Of a DNA stretch of 64,000 nt, positions 34,574 through 46,971 are shown piece after piece (position 1 is the stretch's first letter; each line of letters opens with the position of its first letter). The position numbers and the translations under genes are program-made. The notes under the pieces were generated by a model that worked only from the letters and a program-made list of their open reading frames with translations, did no database searches and had not been told where the DNA came from. Origin of the DNA: Straminergon stramineum (lineage: Eukaryota > Streptophyta > Bryopsida > Hypnales > Calliergonaceae); assembly GCA_963920665.1 (NCBI GenBank), contig OY987266.1:24168248-24232247 (forward strand). The letters run 5' to 3'.

Positions 34574-36955
34574 GTCCAGAACAGGTGTGAAACAATTTCG
34601 GGTTATGAGCACCTGTGACAAACACCACATGAATACACAAGGACTAAAGTTTCTGAAAATACCATCCTGACAAGGGATGAAGCTGGTGGTACCTAAATTA
34701 CTGGACTGACATTACAAAGTGACGGTCGTCTGAACCATGTAAGTCAGGGAGTATGTCTTGGGAAAGGAAGAAAAACCTTTTTTTAAACGGACCCAGGAAA
34801 AATTAATGTGCAAGTTCAAGTTAGCAGCTAATTAAACACCTGCACTACAGGACCACAAGAAGAAATGACCAGGTGCTGCCATATTGAGGGAAATGGCATC
34901 TACATAAAAAATAGCCAGACTCAAAGTGGCACCTCTTTTGCTACATTTCTTGTGTATGAGTGTATGAGAGCCATGCTCTGGGGGAACTAGTGTGAAAACC
35001 AGAGTAGAAGCGTGAAGGAGCTGGAACCACTTCAGTTCACGATAGTACAAGCTGGTGCAGAGGTGCACTAGGAATATCGACATGGGTGAAAAGGTTGGAC
35101 AGAGAGGAATGGAGGGCAAAACGTTTTCCTACTAACGGATCAAATTAGCTTGTGATTGTGATACGGATAACAACTGGTTTTCGTGCTAAAGACACCTTGC
35201 ATACGTCATGATTCTAACTATGTATTTTGGATTGTGGCATGGGTGCAGGTGAGGCACGGATCCTCAATTGCTAGCTTTATGCAGATCCAGACAGGAAGGA
35301 ATTTTCTCAAGGACATGACGAAAGTTTGGTGATCAATCAAATTTTCGTTCAATATGTTGTTAGGAGGTTTGCTTGGTCTGAAAGGCTTGCTGTCATAATT
35401 GTTATGCATGAGAAACTTTCTACCCAAAGCAAGAATGCTTGAATTGCAACATAGAAGATATTAGTTATGGTAGAATAGAATGTTAGAAGTCTATTCTAGC
35501 AAGTCCAGCACAAGGGTCGAAATTCAAGGGAGGTATTCCCAAAAGACCAATTAGTGCATTCCAGTAACTTGGGGAATCTTGCTACAGTGTCACTCCTAGG
35601 AACCCATACAAGCCGTTTAAAACACACATAGTGATATGTTATTTTAAACAAGTTTCTTGTGCAATGCTTGAGAAATGTCAAAAGGTAAAGGTGTTTTCAG
35701 AAATGAATAGAAACTACCCGGAAGGGGTGATGAATAATCTTCTCTCTCTCTCTCTCTATTGTTATCTAAGAGGTTCTTCTAAAAGACTATGGAAGCTTCT
35801 AAAAGATGATAGAGGCTTCTAGAAGCTACAAGAATATTATCAAGATATCTAGAAGATTCTAGAATGTCTATGATATTTTAAGAATAAACTTTGAAGTCTT
35901 TTTTTTAACTCAATTTTTAATATTATTGAAAAAAAATTTTAAAAATGGGTGAAGATTATTTATTACAACATTACAACCATTGGAATTGTCATTTTTCAAT
36001 TCCATAACTAAATTTTTAACAATTTTTTTAAGCATGAATATGAAATATTTTTTGTTTGAAATTTTTTTATAGGTATTCACAACTTCTTTCTTCAATATTT
36101 TATAGAAATCAACAAGTTGTAGGATCTACACATTTTTGTGTAAGAAGTTTGAAAGATGAAATCTAACTATTTGAGAAGAATTGAAAATAATTCTTTTTGA
36201 AATTCAAGCAACTTGATCTTGCAATTGATAAGATTTTCTCATTTTGAAATTTTTTAAGGGTGTACTCTAAAAATTTAACTAAAGGATATAGCACTTGGAT
36301 TTGTTAATGAATAAATATAGATGAGAATTTATGCCTTGCTTTGGGTTTGAGTATTTTAAAGTAGTTTTGGGCCTAAGAACACTAAAAACCTTTAGGAATT
36401 CATTCTATACAATTGGGATTTTAAAGTATTTGAATGATTTCATGATATCAATAGTAATTAATGAAGTCTTTCATTTTTCATCTTTATAGCACATAAAATT
36501 GTCTACTATGACCAAACTACAATTAGATGTAATTGGGTGACACATCTACAAGAAGAAAGACTTTTTGTTTCCCCTATCTCTTTAGTTTAGGAGATGATTT
36601 AGCTTGAACTATGGATACTAATAGGAATTATAGTGAATTTCATTCAAATGGTGGTATTACAGTAAAATGGCTCAACATTCCATTAAAATGGTGCATAATA
36701 TGTTAGAAATTATAGTTATTGTACAACATTCCATTAAAAGGGCATGGAATTTGTTAGAAATGGCAGAATACTACTACTATTGTAATGAAATTCTCCATAA
36801 TTGAATTGTAGACCTCATCAACCCAAAAGTGTTCAACCTTCTTTACCTATCTCCGTGTCATGGGAGTTGTTTGAACCAAAAAGGATATTAAGGACTAAAA
36901 AGTGTCCAATGAATGACTTTCAAAGAAAATTTAGTTACAAAAAAATGAACTTGAA
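34574..36955. other. Intergenic, no gene recognised
   Basis: Short ORFs at 34832-35119, 35218-35427 and 35496-35681 show no known domain. It holds a heat-shock-element-like cluster near 35.8 kb. AT content is very high after 35.9 kb. Confidence 0.3.
35792..35864. promoter_or_regulatory. Cluster of heat-shock-element-like motifs
   Basis: GAAGCTTC (35792-35799), TTCTAGAA (35817-35824) and the perfect three-unit GAAGATTCTAGAA (35852-35864) fit the nGAAnnTTCnnGAAn rule bound by heat-shock factors. No downstream gene is recognised within 1 kb on either side. The motifs could come from decay of a short tandem repeat around CTTCTAGAAG. Confidence 0.35.
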
Positions 36956-37679
36956 GGTAGTTGCAAAAAAGACTCATTGATTTTGTAGCGGTTTGGCATT
37001 TTTATGTTTTTTTAGGGGAATACTATAAAATAAGAAAGGAATCTTAAAAAAATTATACATATATGGCCAATGTATACACCTTTAAGAAGAAGGTACCTTA
37101 GGAAAGAAAAGCATGAAAATTTTTCTAAGTAGAAGAATTAGAAAATTGCAAAATCTCAAGAAAATAGATATGTTGACATTTTAATTTATAAAAAATAGTA
37201 ATTTTTTTAAAGAAAGTAAAAATAGTTCATTTGTGAGGACTTGATGGTGATGAGATTTCATCCAAAGAATGATCTTAAAACCATCTTTAATGCTCAAAAG
37301 TGTGAACACAAGGGAGTCCTATTTGCACAAACATGGACATAAAATAGTTTATTTTAATAGGCCTCTTGGTAGGAACATGACTGCCTATAGTGGAAGTAGA
37401 CTAGAAATTTTTTAGCTCTAGATCATTAATTTTGGGTACTCCCCATTAAGAAAAAAACCCTAAACCTCAAAGTGTAACAAATTAGCAAAATGGACTTTTA
37501 AAATTTAAATGTTTGTTTAGTTTCTAAAATTTAAAGGATATGATAACAATGGAAACTTTCATCTCCAATAGAAATTTCAAGTTCATTGGGTTCATGCTTC
37601 AAAAGTTATAGTGCATGACAAATCTATCACACTACATGCAATAAAAAAGAAAGTGGACTATTTCTTCTTGCAATCACCC
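36956..37679. mobile_element. TIR element, GGGTGATTGCAAGAA family, copy 3
   Basis: The right end TTCTTGCAATCACCC is clear; the left end has drifted to GGTAGTTGCAAAAAAGA. The left half aligns with copy 1 at 6504-7272 (TATACACCTTTAAG, TTTTTCTAAGTAGAAG, ATTTTAATT). The right half aligns in reverse with 25414-25935. Non-autonomous, about 724 bp. Confidence 0.65.
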
Positions 37680-38092
37680 CCACTCATCTAAGAATCTAAT
37701 AATTTTTAGTTGGCTACCTTACCAATAATGTTGTCTCCTTCCAGGACCAAGGACATTATGATCCAACCGATTCTTTTTTTCAAAGTTGCTTGAATGTGTT
37801 TGATTTGTAATGAAGTAGGAACTTCTAAAGCACCACATTTATTATTGCACATGATTTCTATTGATAGAGTGATCAAAAAATTACATTCTAATTGGAAAAT
37901 GAAAGGAGATTTCAAATGCACCAAAAAATGCAACATTTGGATATTATAATGGCAAAAGTTACAAAGGATCAAAGGTTTTTTGTAGATGTTCTTGTAAAAA
38001 ATATTTCTTCAACAATAAGTACATATTGATAATGAAAATGTACATAATGAGTACATCTATTCAAGTGGTATTTTTAGGCACCTAACACATTT

Positions 38093-38658
38093 ATGGTCAA
38101 TTTCATTAAAATAGCACTATCCATACCTTAAGATAGGCTGTTTGTTTTGTTTTGTTTATTTGTTTGTTTGTTACGTTGAGATCTCCCTAACCATGTGTCC
38201 CTAGTCAAGTTCTTGGTACAGTTGGGAAGCCCTTGGCAAGGAAAGGTGCATGGGCTTTGTTTCACGACATTTGGACTTATAGTGTGAAAGTTATGGAATT
38301 TTGAAGTTTTTATGAATAAAAAAATTAAAATAATACTTTTACTTTTATTTTGATTGTGGCAATGACACAGGGCACACGAGTTCCATTGAAATGGTGGGCC
38401 ATTTCAATAGTTTGGCACTTTTAAGGTTTAGACTGGACAATTTGAAATCTAGACCTATCCTAGATGTTAGGAATCTAGACTTGTCCTAGATTTCTGAAAT
38501 CTAAACATGTCATAGATGGTTTAGACTGCACGGTTTGAAATCTACATTGGTTTTAGATTTCTGAAATCTATATTTGTCCTAGATGTCCCTTTTAGAGTTT
38601 AGAGTGCGTGGTCTAAAAAATGGCACATAGAGTACACCATTTCAATGAAATTGACCAT
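38093..38658. mobile_element. MITE, ATGGTCAATTTCATTAAAAT family, copy 1
   Basis: The left end ATGGTCAATTTCATTAAAAT (38093) pairs with the right end CCATTTCAATGAAATTGACC followed by AT (to 38658). The interior repeats the motifs ATCTAGAC, CTAGATTT and TGAAATCTA, as in copy 2. An internal pair TTCCATTGAAATGG / CCATTTCAAT near 38375-38410 suggests a nested or composite element. Non-coding. Confidence 0.6.
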
Positions 38659-38681
38659 ATTTGGAGGTCCCTATCTTAGAT

Positions 38682-39395
38682 AAGGTAGCCAACCCGTTTC
38701 CAACCACTTAAGGAATTCACCATAGGTGCAAGATGGGTTTGGTGAGGGAAAAAATTTCCTCATGCAGTGAAATAGATTTTAGAAGGATTTCAAAAAAATT
38801 TACATTTTTTTTGTCAAAAATGAAATTACTATAATTTTTTTCATGAAGATTATGTAAAACCCATATGGTCAATTTCATTAAAATGGTGGTATTCAAATGC
38901 CATTCAGACTGTGCAATCTGAACTCTAAAAGGACATTTAAGATTGTTACAGATTTTGAACATCTAGGACACTTATAGATTTTAGAAATCTAGAAGGATTA
39001 TAGATTTTAGACCGCATGGTCTGAAATATCTATGACATTTCTAGATTTCTAACATCTAGGACAAGTTTAGATTTTAGACCATGCCAAAGTAGTGAAATTA
39101 GACCACTAATTTACTAGAATACTGCCATTTTAATGAAATTGACCATCTATTCTTGTCATATAGGTCATTCTATTTTCAATCATAGGCTTGTTACAAAATT
39201 GATGAGAGTAATAATTGTGGCATTCTATGTACACATTGTGATCATTCTAGGCTTTCCATGTACACTTCTTGAACATTTATGTTGCTCTAGCTAGTATGTG
39301 TCAGTGGTGAGCAGAAATGTGAGGCACGGCTGATTGGAAAAACATCAACCTATACTATGAAAATCGGGGGTGGTCAAGAATGGGTCGGCTACCTT
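38682..39395. mobile_element. TIR element AAGGTAGCCnACCC, host of a nested MITE
   Basis: AAGGTAGCCAACCCGTTTCC at 38682 and the inverted partner ATGGGTCGGCTACCTT ending at 39395 form imperfect TIRs. The AAGGTAG terminus is shared with the 20785-21088 element. The MITE at 38865-39146 sits inside it. No coding frame. Confidence 0.45.
38865..39146. mobile_element. MITE, ATGGTCAATTTCATTAAAAT family, copy 2 (nested)
   Basis: The 282-bp element is bounded by ATGGTCAATTTCATTAAAAT (38865) and ATTTTAATGAAATTGACCAT (ending 39146), a 20-bp perfect inverted pair. The interior has repeats around TAGATTT and ATCTAGGACA. A half copy lies near 50386-50480. Confidence 0.75.
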
Positions 39396-41835
39396 AGTGA
39401 TGAAAATCTCATCATTGAAGTGTGGATATTTTTCCTTTAAATATAGAAAAATAATTAAAATATTGTGTGGTTTGGCAAAGTTTTCGAGCAATTTAACTAT
39501 TGATCTCAATTTTATATACAAAAATATTCTCATTTAGGCTTAAACTTTACTAGTGAAATTATAAAATGAAATTAACAAAGTATAGTTTCTATTCCAATTT
39601 GAAAATTTGAAATTCCTACAATTAAATATTTTAATGCAAATGAATTTTGGGGCACTAACCATGGTGAATTCATTTTCATATAATGAAATGATATGGAATT
39701 TGATTTGTTCTATGATATTCTTCACTATATTATACATTCCTGTAATAAATTTGATTTTTTTTAGATTAGTTTGTATTAGATAAAGATTTTTTTAGATTTT
39801 CTTTTAAGAAGTTTTGTTAAGTTTCAAACCTACTATTTTGTGTATCTCAGTTGGTTCACAATTTCCAGTTGTGGAGGAGATGCAATTTACATACTGTTTT
39901 ATCAGCATATCTATCAGCAGGTCTGCCAAGTCAGCACAGCGAGCCACGACAATGCACATGGCAAATAGGCGCATACGGTATTTGGAATACCGCCAGTGTA
40001 CGGAATTGACGGTTTCTTCTTTAAGTTGCAGTTTTCTCTCGAAAAATTCTTTTCTCGTGTTCTAGAAACTGACATAGTCCGTCACTTCTCCTTCGCTTAA
40101 AGTTTAGTACGGAGTATTTGTGAAGCGCACGAAGACTAATATGTAATGGTAAATAAATAGAACGAGCTTGCGACTCCAGCAGTCATGCACGACGACAATG
40201 CAATCCATACGGCGAACTCTCCATGGGCCAACTGATATCACGTACTAACTTAGAGAGGTCAATAAGCTTCTCAAGTCTCAACCTCGAAGCTTGTTTTCAA
40301 ATTCAATAACAGAATGCTACTTTTAAGGTACATTCCAGAGGCATTGCATCACAATGGTGCAGCTAGAATGGCATCTCAGAGGAATACATGCTCCGTTATT
40401 GGGTTGACTACGGACACTCGATCCGAAATTCTACCAAGGCCGCGGCGGGGAGTTCAAGAGTAATCCTGACAATTGCAGCACGGCCTCATGATGGGGCAAG
40501 AACAGCTAACGCACTAATTTAAGAGCTACTGTACATCCGTGAAATTGAGATATTGTATGACGCAGCTCACTCATGAAGCGGGGAACTAGCAACGATCCAT
40601 ACTGAATGTCTAGAATGACAACGGAAGCCAACGGTCCCGAAAACCTTCAGAATTTTAAAGCAGTGAGCATGGTCACAGCTAGTACTCTAAGAATCAGCGT
40701 TGCAAATTCGGTAAAGCTCGCAGTCACCGAATTTTCTGAATCCCCGAATTGAACACCATGCAGCAATTAGTAAAAACTTATAATTTAATGGCCGGGTACA
40801 GTGCTGCCAGTACGTTTTGGTGACACCCAGTACACTGTGGACAGGATTAATGTACCAGAGAAGCACTCGTCCCAATTCAACCGGTTTCGAGCTCTGGCAT
40901 AAAACAGGCACAGTGATAACTCGCAATTGCGTCAAATCCCCGATCTGGGGAATTAGCCCAAACGGATCAATTTGGAAAAATAGTCGGTCCCAGGCACATG
41001 TGAGAGCTACGAATTATTCTCTGTTCTATGTGAAGTTACACTCTCAAAAAGTTCGTCGTACCATCGCCTACAATTCCTTCGGCTGAAATGCAGTTAGTAT
41101 CACTCTGTATACTGATCGAACTGAAGCTCAGGGAATATGCACATGGTGTCAATATATGAACGTCCATTTTGTTACATTGGCGCAATTCGATTAAAATCGC
41201 CCCGTGGACCCTTAACCTTCTGAACGAATTGTAATGATGTAATGTGCTGAGTGATCGAGGATATACGGGTGAAAATCTTAAATTACCAGTACACAATGTT
41301 GTGAATGAAATGCAATTTGCATATTATTTGCATGTTATTTGCACGACTGTCAGCACAGCAAGCTAAAGTGAATGTCAAAATCGGGCGCTCAATACCGCCA
41401 GTTGAAAAAAATTAGTATCAATTACTCTGTACAGTAGCGAGCCGCTGCTAGTGCAAATATCACCTCCGATCCGAGATAGAGCGACAACCAAATCAAAGAA
41501 GAAGTTTCCGTACACCAACCCAATTATGAGACCAACAATTAATACTTAATTGCAAATCTGCAAGTGTGGAGGTCACAAAACTCAATCATCGAGATCGAGA
41601 GAAATGGACCCTCCCAAGCAAGAAGTCAATACAGAGGCAGAGTTTCTGGTCGCGCCAAATTCTCCGGGCAGTACCAATCTAGCTACTGCAGGCTAGACAG
41701 CTAGAGTAGAATGCCCAAGTACTATCTAGCAAATTTATTCTCTTCAATCGCTTGAGCTTCAACCATGATCGATGTAATGGCGAACCTCGCGGAATACTAC
41801 GACACACACAGCATGCAAGATATGCAGGCATGCAT
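39396..41835. other. Intergenic, downstream of the germin-like gene
   Basis: AT-rich to 39.8 kb, then moderate GC. It contains two diverged copies of the repeat seen upstream of Ubl-RING copy D (39860-40010 and 41281-41413). ORFs at 40687-40935, 40817-41086 and 41036-41296 overlap on opposite strands and show no domain. The last about 100 bp probably hold the germin-like 3' UTR. Confidence 0.35.
41281..41413 (+). repeat. Diverged repeat shared with 28850-28975
   Basis: Shares GTTGTGAATGAAATGCAATT, GTCAGCACAGCAAGCTAAAG and GTTGAAAAAAATTAG with the upstream region of copy D. The third version near 39860-40010 shares GAGATGCAATTTACAT, TCAGCACAGCGAGCC and ACCGCCAGT. All are non-coding. Confidence 0.45.
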
Positions 41836-42498
41836 TTACGGGAGGAACTGCTTCTCGATGAAGTCGACGGTTTTGGTGTCGATGCGGAAGCCCTTCTCCA
41901 GCACCTCATTCTTGATGGCAGGCTGGAAGAGCGAGGGCGCGATCTGCTGCACGCCCGGGTTCTGGCTGCTTAGCGCTGCGAACGCCAGCGCCGGGGACTT
42001 GCCCACGTTGAGCTGGAAGTGCACCAGTGCCCTGGGGAACACGAAAGTCTCCCCGGGGTAGATGGTGGCGGAAAACAGCGTGTTGTTTGTGGTCACGAAT
42101 CCAACATAGAGCTCCCCTTTCAACAGGACGAGAATCTCCGTGGCGCGCGGGTGCGTGTGTGGCGGGTTGATGCCGCCCTTGGCGAAGTCGATGCGCGCGG
42201 CGGAGATTCCGAGGGTGTTGAGACCCGCGAACTGGATCACGGAAGCAGCAGTCACGTTGGCCTTGTTGGGGTTGTTGGTGTCGCCGGGGTTCTTCAAGCC
42301 CTTGTACACGAAGTCAGTGTTGACAACCTGAGCAGCAGGTTTGCACGGGAAGCCATTCAAGACGGTCGCGCCGGCGCTCTTGTCCGCCACGCAGACGTCC
42401 TGGAGAGGATCCTCGTCAGCCGCGATGGCGACCTGGGGACCCACCAGGACCACTGTAAGCAGCACGGCGACAGTAGCCCACAGTGCACGGTTCGTCAT
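41836..42498 (-). CDS. GLP: Germin-like protein (cupin, secreted)
   Basis: Intronless, 220 residues from the ATG at 42498. An ATG 14 codons upstream is in frame, but the shorter start gives a standard signal peptide (MTNRALWATVAVLLTVVLVG, cut probably after AIA). The mature part has the germin-type Cys pair (QDVC..FPCK) and the N-terminal VNTDFVYKGL segment. Cupin motif 1 (GGINPPHTHPRATEILVLLK) carries two His ligands and a Glu. Cupin motif 2 (ETFVFPRALVHFQLNVG) carries the third His. All four manganese ligands are present, so a metal-bound, extracellular hexamer is expected. Some members have oxalate oxidase or superoxide dismutase activity; the sequence alone does not tell which, if either. 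Length and motif spacing are normal for the family. Confidence 0.95.
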   Translation of the reverse strand: MTNRALWATVAVLLTVVLVGPQVAIAADEDPLQDVCVADKSAGATVLNGFPCKPAAQVVNTDFVYKGLKNPGDTNNPNKANVTAASVIQFAGLNTLGISAARIDFAKGGINPPHTHPRATEILVLLKGELYVGFVTTNNTLFSATIYPGETFVFPRALVHFQLNVGKSPALAFAALSSQNPGVQQIAPSLFQPAIKNEVLEKGFRIDTKTVDFIEKQFLP

Positions 42499-42669
42499 GT
42501 TGCTGTAAATCTCAAGCAGTGCAATGCAATGCAAATACAATCGGCAGTACTTGCAGTCAGATTCCTGAGAGAGAGTGAGAGAGTGAGAGAGGTAGAGCTG
42601 GAGAAGCTAGGATGAGTGAATCGATCAGTTGTATCTGGTTGAAGCTCAGGTTGGCCTGGGCTTTAAATA
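42499..42669 (-). promoter_or_regulatory. Germin-like core promoter and 5' leader
   Basis: On the minus strand TATTTAAA (42669-42662) lies about 165 bp before the ATG and serves as a good TATA box. The leader contains a CT-rich stretch (GA-rich on the plus strand at 42566-42600), common in plant 5' UTRs. Transcription probably starts near 42,635. Confidence 0.6.
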
Positions 42670-42759
42670 GGCGCTGGAACTCAGTTTCGATCTGTTTACG
42701 TGACACTAGCTGATGAGTGTGCCAAGTGGCACTGCTCGTGCCAGGACTTTGACCCAACT

Positions 42760-45700
42760 GGATGAGGTGGATGAATGAAGCTTTGGGGAAGTCCCGCCGG
42801 GCCGTGACTACTCAGTAAAACCAAGTGGTTTTTAGTTGTCGGAGGTGGGCAGACCCATCTCTACAGTAATAATTGAAGGCAGATCGAGATCGAATGGCTT
42901 CCAGTTACATTTCTGGCTACTGGTTGAACGACTTCAACGTTTGTGAGATGAGAATTCTGTTGTGAAGAAGCTGGCCGGAGTTCAGAACGAGGGAGGAGCA
43001 ACCGGTCCGGAAACACCGATAGTACGTACTGAGTACATACCAGTCCCGTTGTCAACATGGGAAGATGGATTGGTTTGACATGTGGGATTTTTCGTGCATG
43101 GGTCTACCTCTGCTTAGTGCCTTACGGCCTCCTTACATGCCCTGCTGGGTGGGTGTGTTTACCAATATTAGAATATAGAAACCATTTTTATGTTTCTTTT
43201 ATGGTGTGGAGTGCAGTAATATCATTGAAATTCATTCTTGTACTTCCACACTCATCGATGATTGATGGAACTGTTCTTATCTTTTAGTACTTTTTCTAGC
43301 CTCAGGTAGGAGGTGCAGAAACCGACTACTTAAAAGCATTATGGCTTAGGATGTCCTCTATGCTGATCAAAGCATTTTCTAACAAATTTTCAGAGAAAGA
43401 GAGGGAGACACATCCATTACAATTTGATTTGTAATTTTTAGAATTAAACTGAATTAGATATGATTTTCTAAAGATCACAATAGTAGGGTGCTTTTTGAGT
43501 CCATAGGTACTGCCACGAAATGTCAAACACTTGTCCTTCAATGGTGCAAATGGAGTCCAAAAATGAAGGTTTGCTAACCTTAAATTGCAACAACATGGTG
43601 TATTTAATTGTCTAGGATGACACAAAGTCTCCCACTACTCATAACTCCACATTATGTACACAAATTTTTTGTCAACTTCCTAATTAAACTTTGAAATCCC
43701 CAACCATTCCTAAAACTGTGCAATGAGAATCCCAAATTGGTACCAATACTTCAATGGGCCATTTTTCATTCCTGCAGTGACAATTCCTAGTACACTCTAG
43801 AAACAATTTTTGGAGCATGGGTAGAGTTTGCACTTCCTACCTTACATACCAGGTAGGCGGGCTTCACATAGAAGTCGACCCTTAAGGCCTCTTGCCATGC
43901 TCCATCAATAGGTAAAGTTCACATGGGAGCTACAAGGTCCGAATGAGCAATTGCACTATTATGTGAACCTAGTGAGTGGAAAGCAGTGATCTCAACCGAA
44001 GGAATTACCCATTGATTTTGGTGAAACACGAAATCTTCATTTTCTACTCACTCATTTCAACAAAACAATTGGTGAAACTCTTCTTGTCTTCTAGTACTTT
44101 TTTTCCCACGAGGCTAGTATGGCAAGATTTCCATAATGACTTTATATATATAATGCTCATGGTTTCATATATGACTTTATCATGTTCAATTTTTAAAAAT
44201 TTCTTGGTAGGATTGTATCATTTCAATAATCAAGTTTGCTTATCAACCCAAGTGAAAAATACAACAAAAGTCAATAACCATGAGTTGAAGAGAGATAAGT
44301 GGTGAAGGCTCAATTGTACAAAGAGGCATGAAGGGTTATTTTGAACCTCAAAGGTTACAAAAATATTTGATTTCTATATAGTGAATGGATACAAGGGTTA
44401 GTGTTATTTCAACAATAAGACAAGCTTCATTATTTTTGTACCAATCAATGGCATTCAATTGTTTGAAATTGCAAGATCTTCAAATATGTGAATTTATGAA
44501 TTTGTAAATTTGCAGATTTTTAAAATTGAAATTATGAATTGAAAATTATTTATTAAAATTTTAATCATTAACTTATTAATTAATAAATTCAAAAACTTAT
44601 AGTTTGTTTTATATCCAACTACAAGTTGAAGGTTGCTTTTAAAAATTTAACATTTTTCTTTAATTTGAAAATTATTTATTAATTTTAATTAATTAAATTT
44701 GTATTATAAATATTTTAAAATTTATTAAATTTTCAGTTAATTGAAATTAAATAGTCTTAATTTCTAATTTTTTATTAGTTTACCAAACTACTAAGAATAC
44801 AAATAGTTATAGGTAATGGATTGATTCAATTAGTTCTTGAAACAAAATGGACTTAAGTTGTTGTTCCTTGAACAAGAAATTATATTTCTAGTTGACCTTA
44901 CTTGTAGATAGTAGATACACTAATGAAGGTACATATTTTACTTTGAATTATTTTTTAATATGAAGATAGCAAAATTTTATGATTATTTTTCTAAAATATG
45001 AATATATGATAGATTCTTACATCTATAAGATGAGGTTGATGATCATGTTGATGATGTATGAATGAATCTTATGGATGAAGTCACTAGTATGAATGTTCTT
45101 TTGAACAATCAAATGTTCCCTTGTGATTACACTTGTATTCATTTGATAGAATCGATTATGTAAATTTATGCAAGTTTCATGTATAAAACAAATTGGGTTA
45201 GAGTACAATATTACTTATGCAATGGAAGATTTGGAAGCATGAAAGAAAGTACATTTTGATATTAAAGGGTAGCATTGATGACATTCTCATCAAAGTAAGT
45301 GTGTAGGATTTAAGGATATTTATAGAACAAAATATTTTGAAGATAGATACCATCTCATTGAGTGAAAAGGGAGTATTGGTCATTTAAGGCGACCTCAAAT
45401 ATTAAAAGATTGCAAAATAGGGAGAAGTACTATTGAAACGTCCAAGGAAAGTAGTGATAAATGCAACTATGTCAAAGAGTTGGCTACTCATGTAGATATC
45501 ACAACCAATGTAGGAAATTTCTATGTGAAGAATATGGTGAAGGTTGAATAGAATAGAATGTAATTGGATGTATTGTTGTCATTGGTTAGATTCTTCTGAG
45601 GTATGATACTTCTTCTTACTTTGGGTCTACATTCTTGTATGCATCTCTCTTTGTTTCCACATGTCTTTTTTTTAATCTTGAGCTTATGGCATAATACATT

Positions 45701-46971
45701 GAGATTCCATGATTTTAATTTCATCATTTTCAATCCTTTTGATGTAAAATTTTCCATTCTATAGTAATACAATTGTTAGATATAGAGTCAAGAAAAATTA
45801 GTGTTGTGTTACAATGAAGGTTAATGCCTTATTTCCTTATTACCGTACTCATTTGAATTTAACCTCTAAAGTTCTTTGACTATGTTATCCCCCAAAACTC
45901 TCTAAAACTGTCATTTCTAATACAAGTACCAAATTTTTTGAAAAATATCATATTTGGACACATATAACCGTGGGATCTTGTAGTACACTAAATTGAGAAG
46001 ATGTGGAAAAAAATTCAGAAATTTCCATTGTGTAGATTGCAAGATATTAGTGTTTGAAGTGACAAAAATCTATTTTTGGGCCTTGTGAAAAAATGGGCAG
46101 CTGCATTTTACAAGGTCACATTTGTACGAAAAAATGTCTCAAATGGTGGTTCTTCTTTGGATTCGTTCTTCAAGGCAAATTGGCTACATGCTTGAAAATT
46201 TTCAGATCATTTGGAATTGTGCAATATATAGGAAAAAAATAGTAAATAGAAAGATGTAGAGAATGATTCAAAATATAAAATATTTAAGAATTTTCCTATA
46301 GAATTGAAAAATGCCAGTCCCAATGGTTATAATTTTGTAAAAAACAATGTACCCCTAACATTTTTTTTCCAAAAATATGGAAAATTGAGTTAAATAAAGG
46401 ATTTCAAAGTTTATTTTAGAGTAGAGAATCCATACTTGCTTGCAAACTAAAATATCTCATAACTTTTGTCTCATTGATCAAAATGGAATGATTCAAATAT
46501 TTCTATGTACAAAGAAATCTAGAAAACCAATTTCAAATTTTTATTTTTGAAAAAAGTGATTTTTTCAGATCTGCCCGGATTGCTTGAGTTGAGAAGCAAA
46601 CTACATATTGGGCCATAACTTTTGACTTATATTTCCAAAAGTCTTGAAATTTAGTGCACATGAAAGATATTCCTCGTCCACACCTTCAATTAAATTTTGG
46701 GCCAAAAACATGGAAATCTCTAGTCACACGTACCTACCCAAAATTTCTATGTTGCCAAAAAATGCACCTTGATCCTTTACGGGTTAAATCTCTTTTACTT
46801 GCTTTTATTTCTTGTCCTTATATAGGTGGCTTGGCCCCCTTTTGTAGTGTCACTACATCCTTTTCATCTTACTAAAGTCTAAATATTAATTGGTATGTAT
46901 AGGATGGTGTAAGCAATGAATAAACTCTAAGAGCTTCCAGAGAAGCATCCTTTATATTACCATGTGCCACT
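42760..46971. other. AT-rich intergenic with direct repeats
   Basis: No gene was recognised. Segments 43215-43330 and 43980-44125 are diverged direct repeats (CTTTTAGTACTTTTTCTAGC versus CTTCTAGTACTTTTTTCCCA in a shared context). Their 765-bp spacing could mark a small LTR-like or duplicated element. Short ORFs here have no domain. 46441-46560 is the inverted partner of 34171-34291. Confidence 0.35.

Noticed and set aside
42019..42615. 198-codon plus-strand ORF opposite the germin-like gene
   Set aside because: The opposite strand encodes a complete germin with signal peptide and all metal ligands. This ORF is an antisense shadow in GC-rich coding DNA.
45023..45383. Possible copia-type polymerase remnant
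   Set aside because: Asp-Asp-like phrases are in conflicting frames with stops. No reverse transcriptase motif could be followed.
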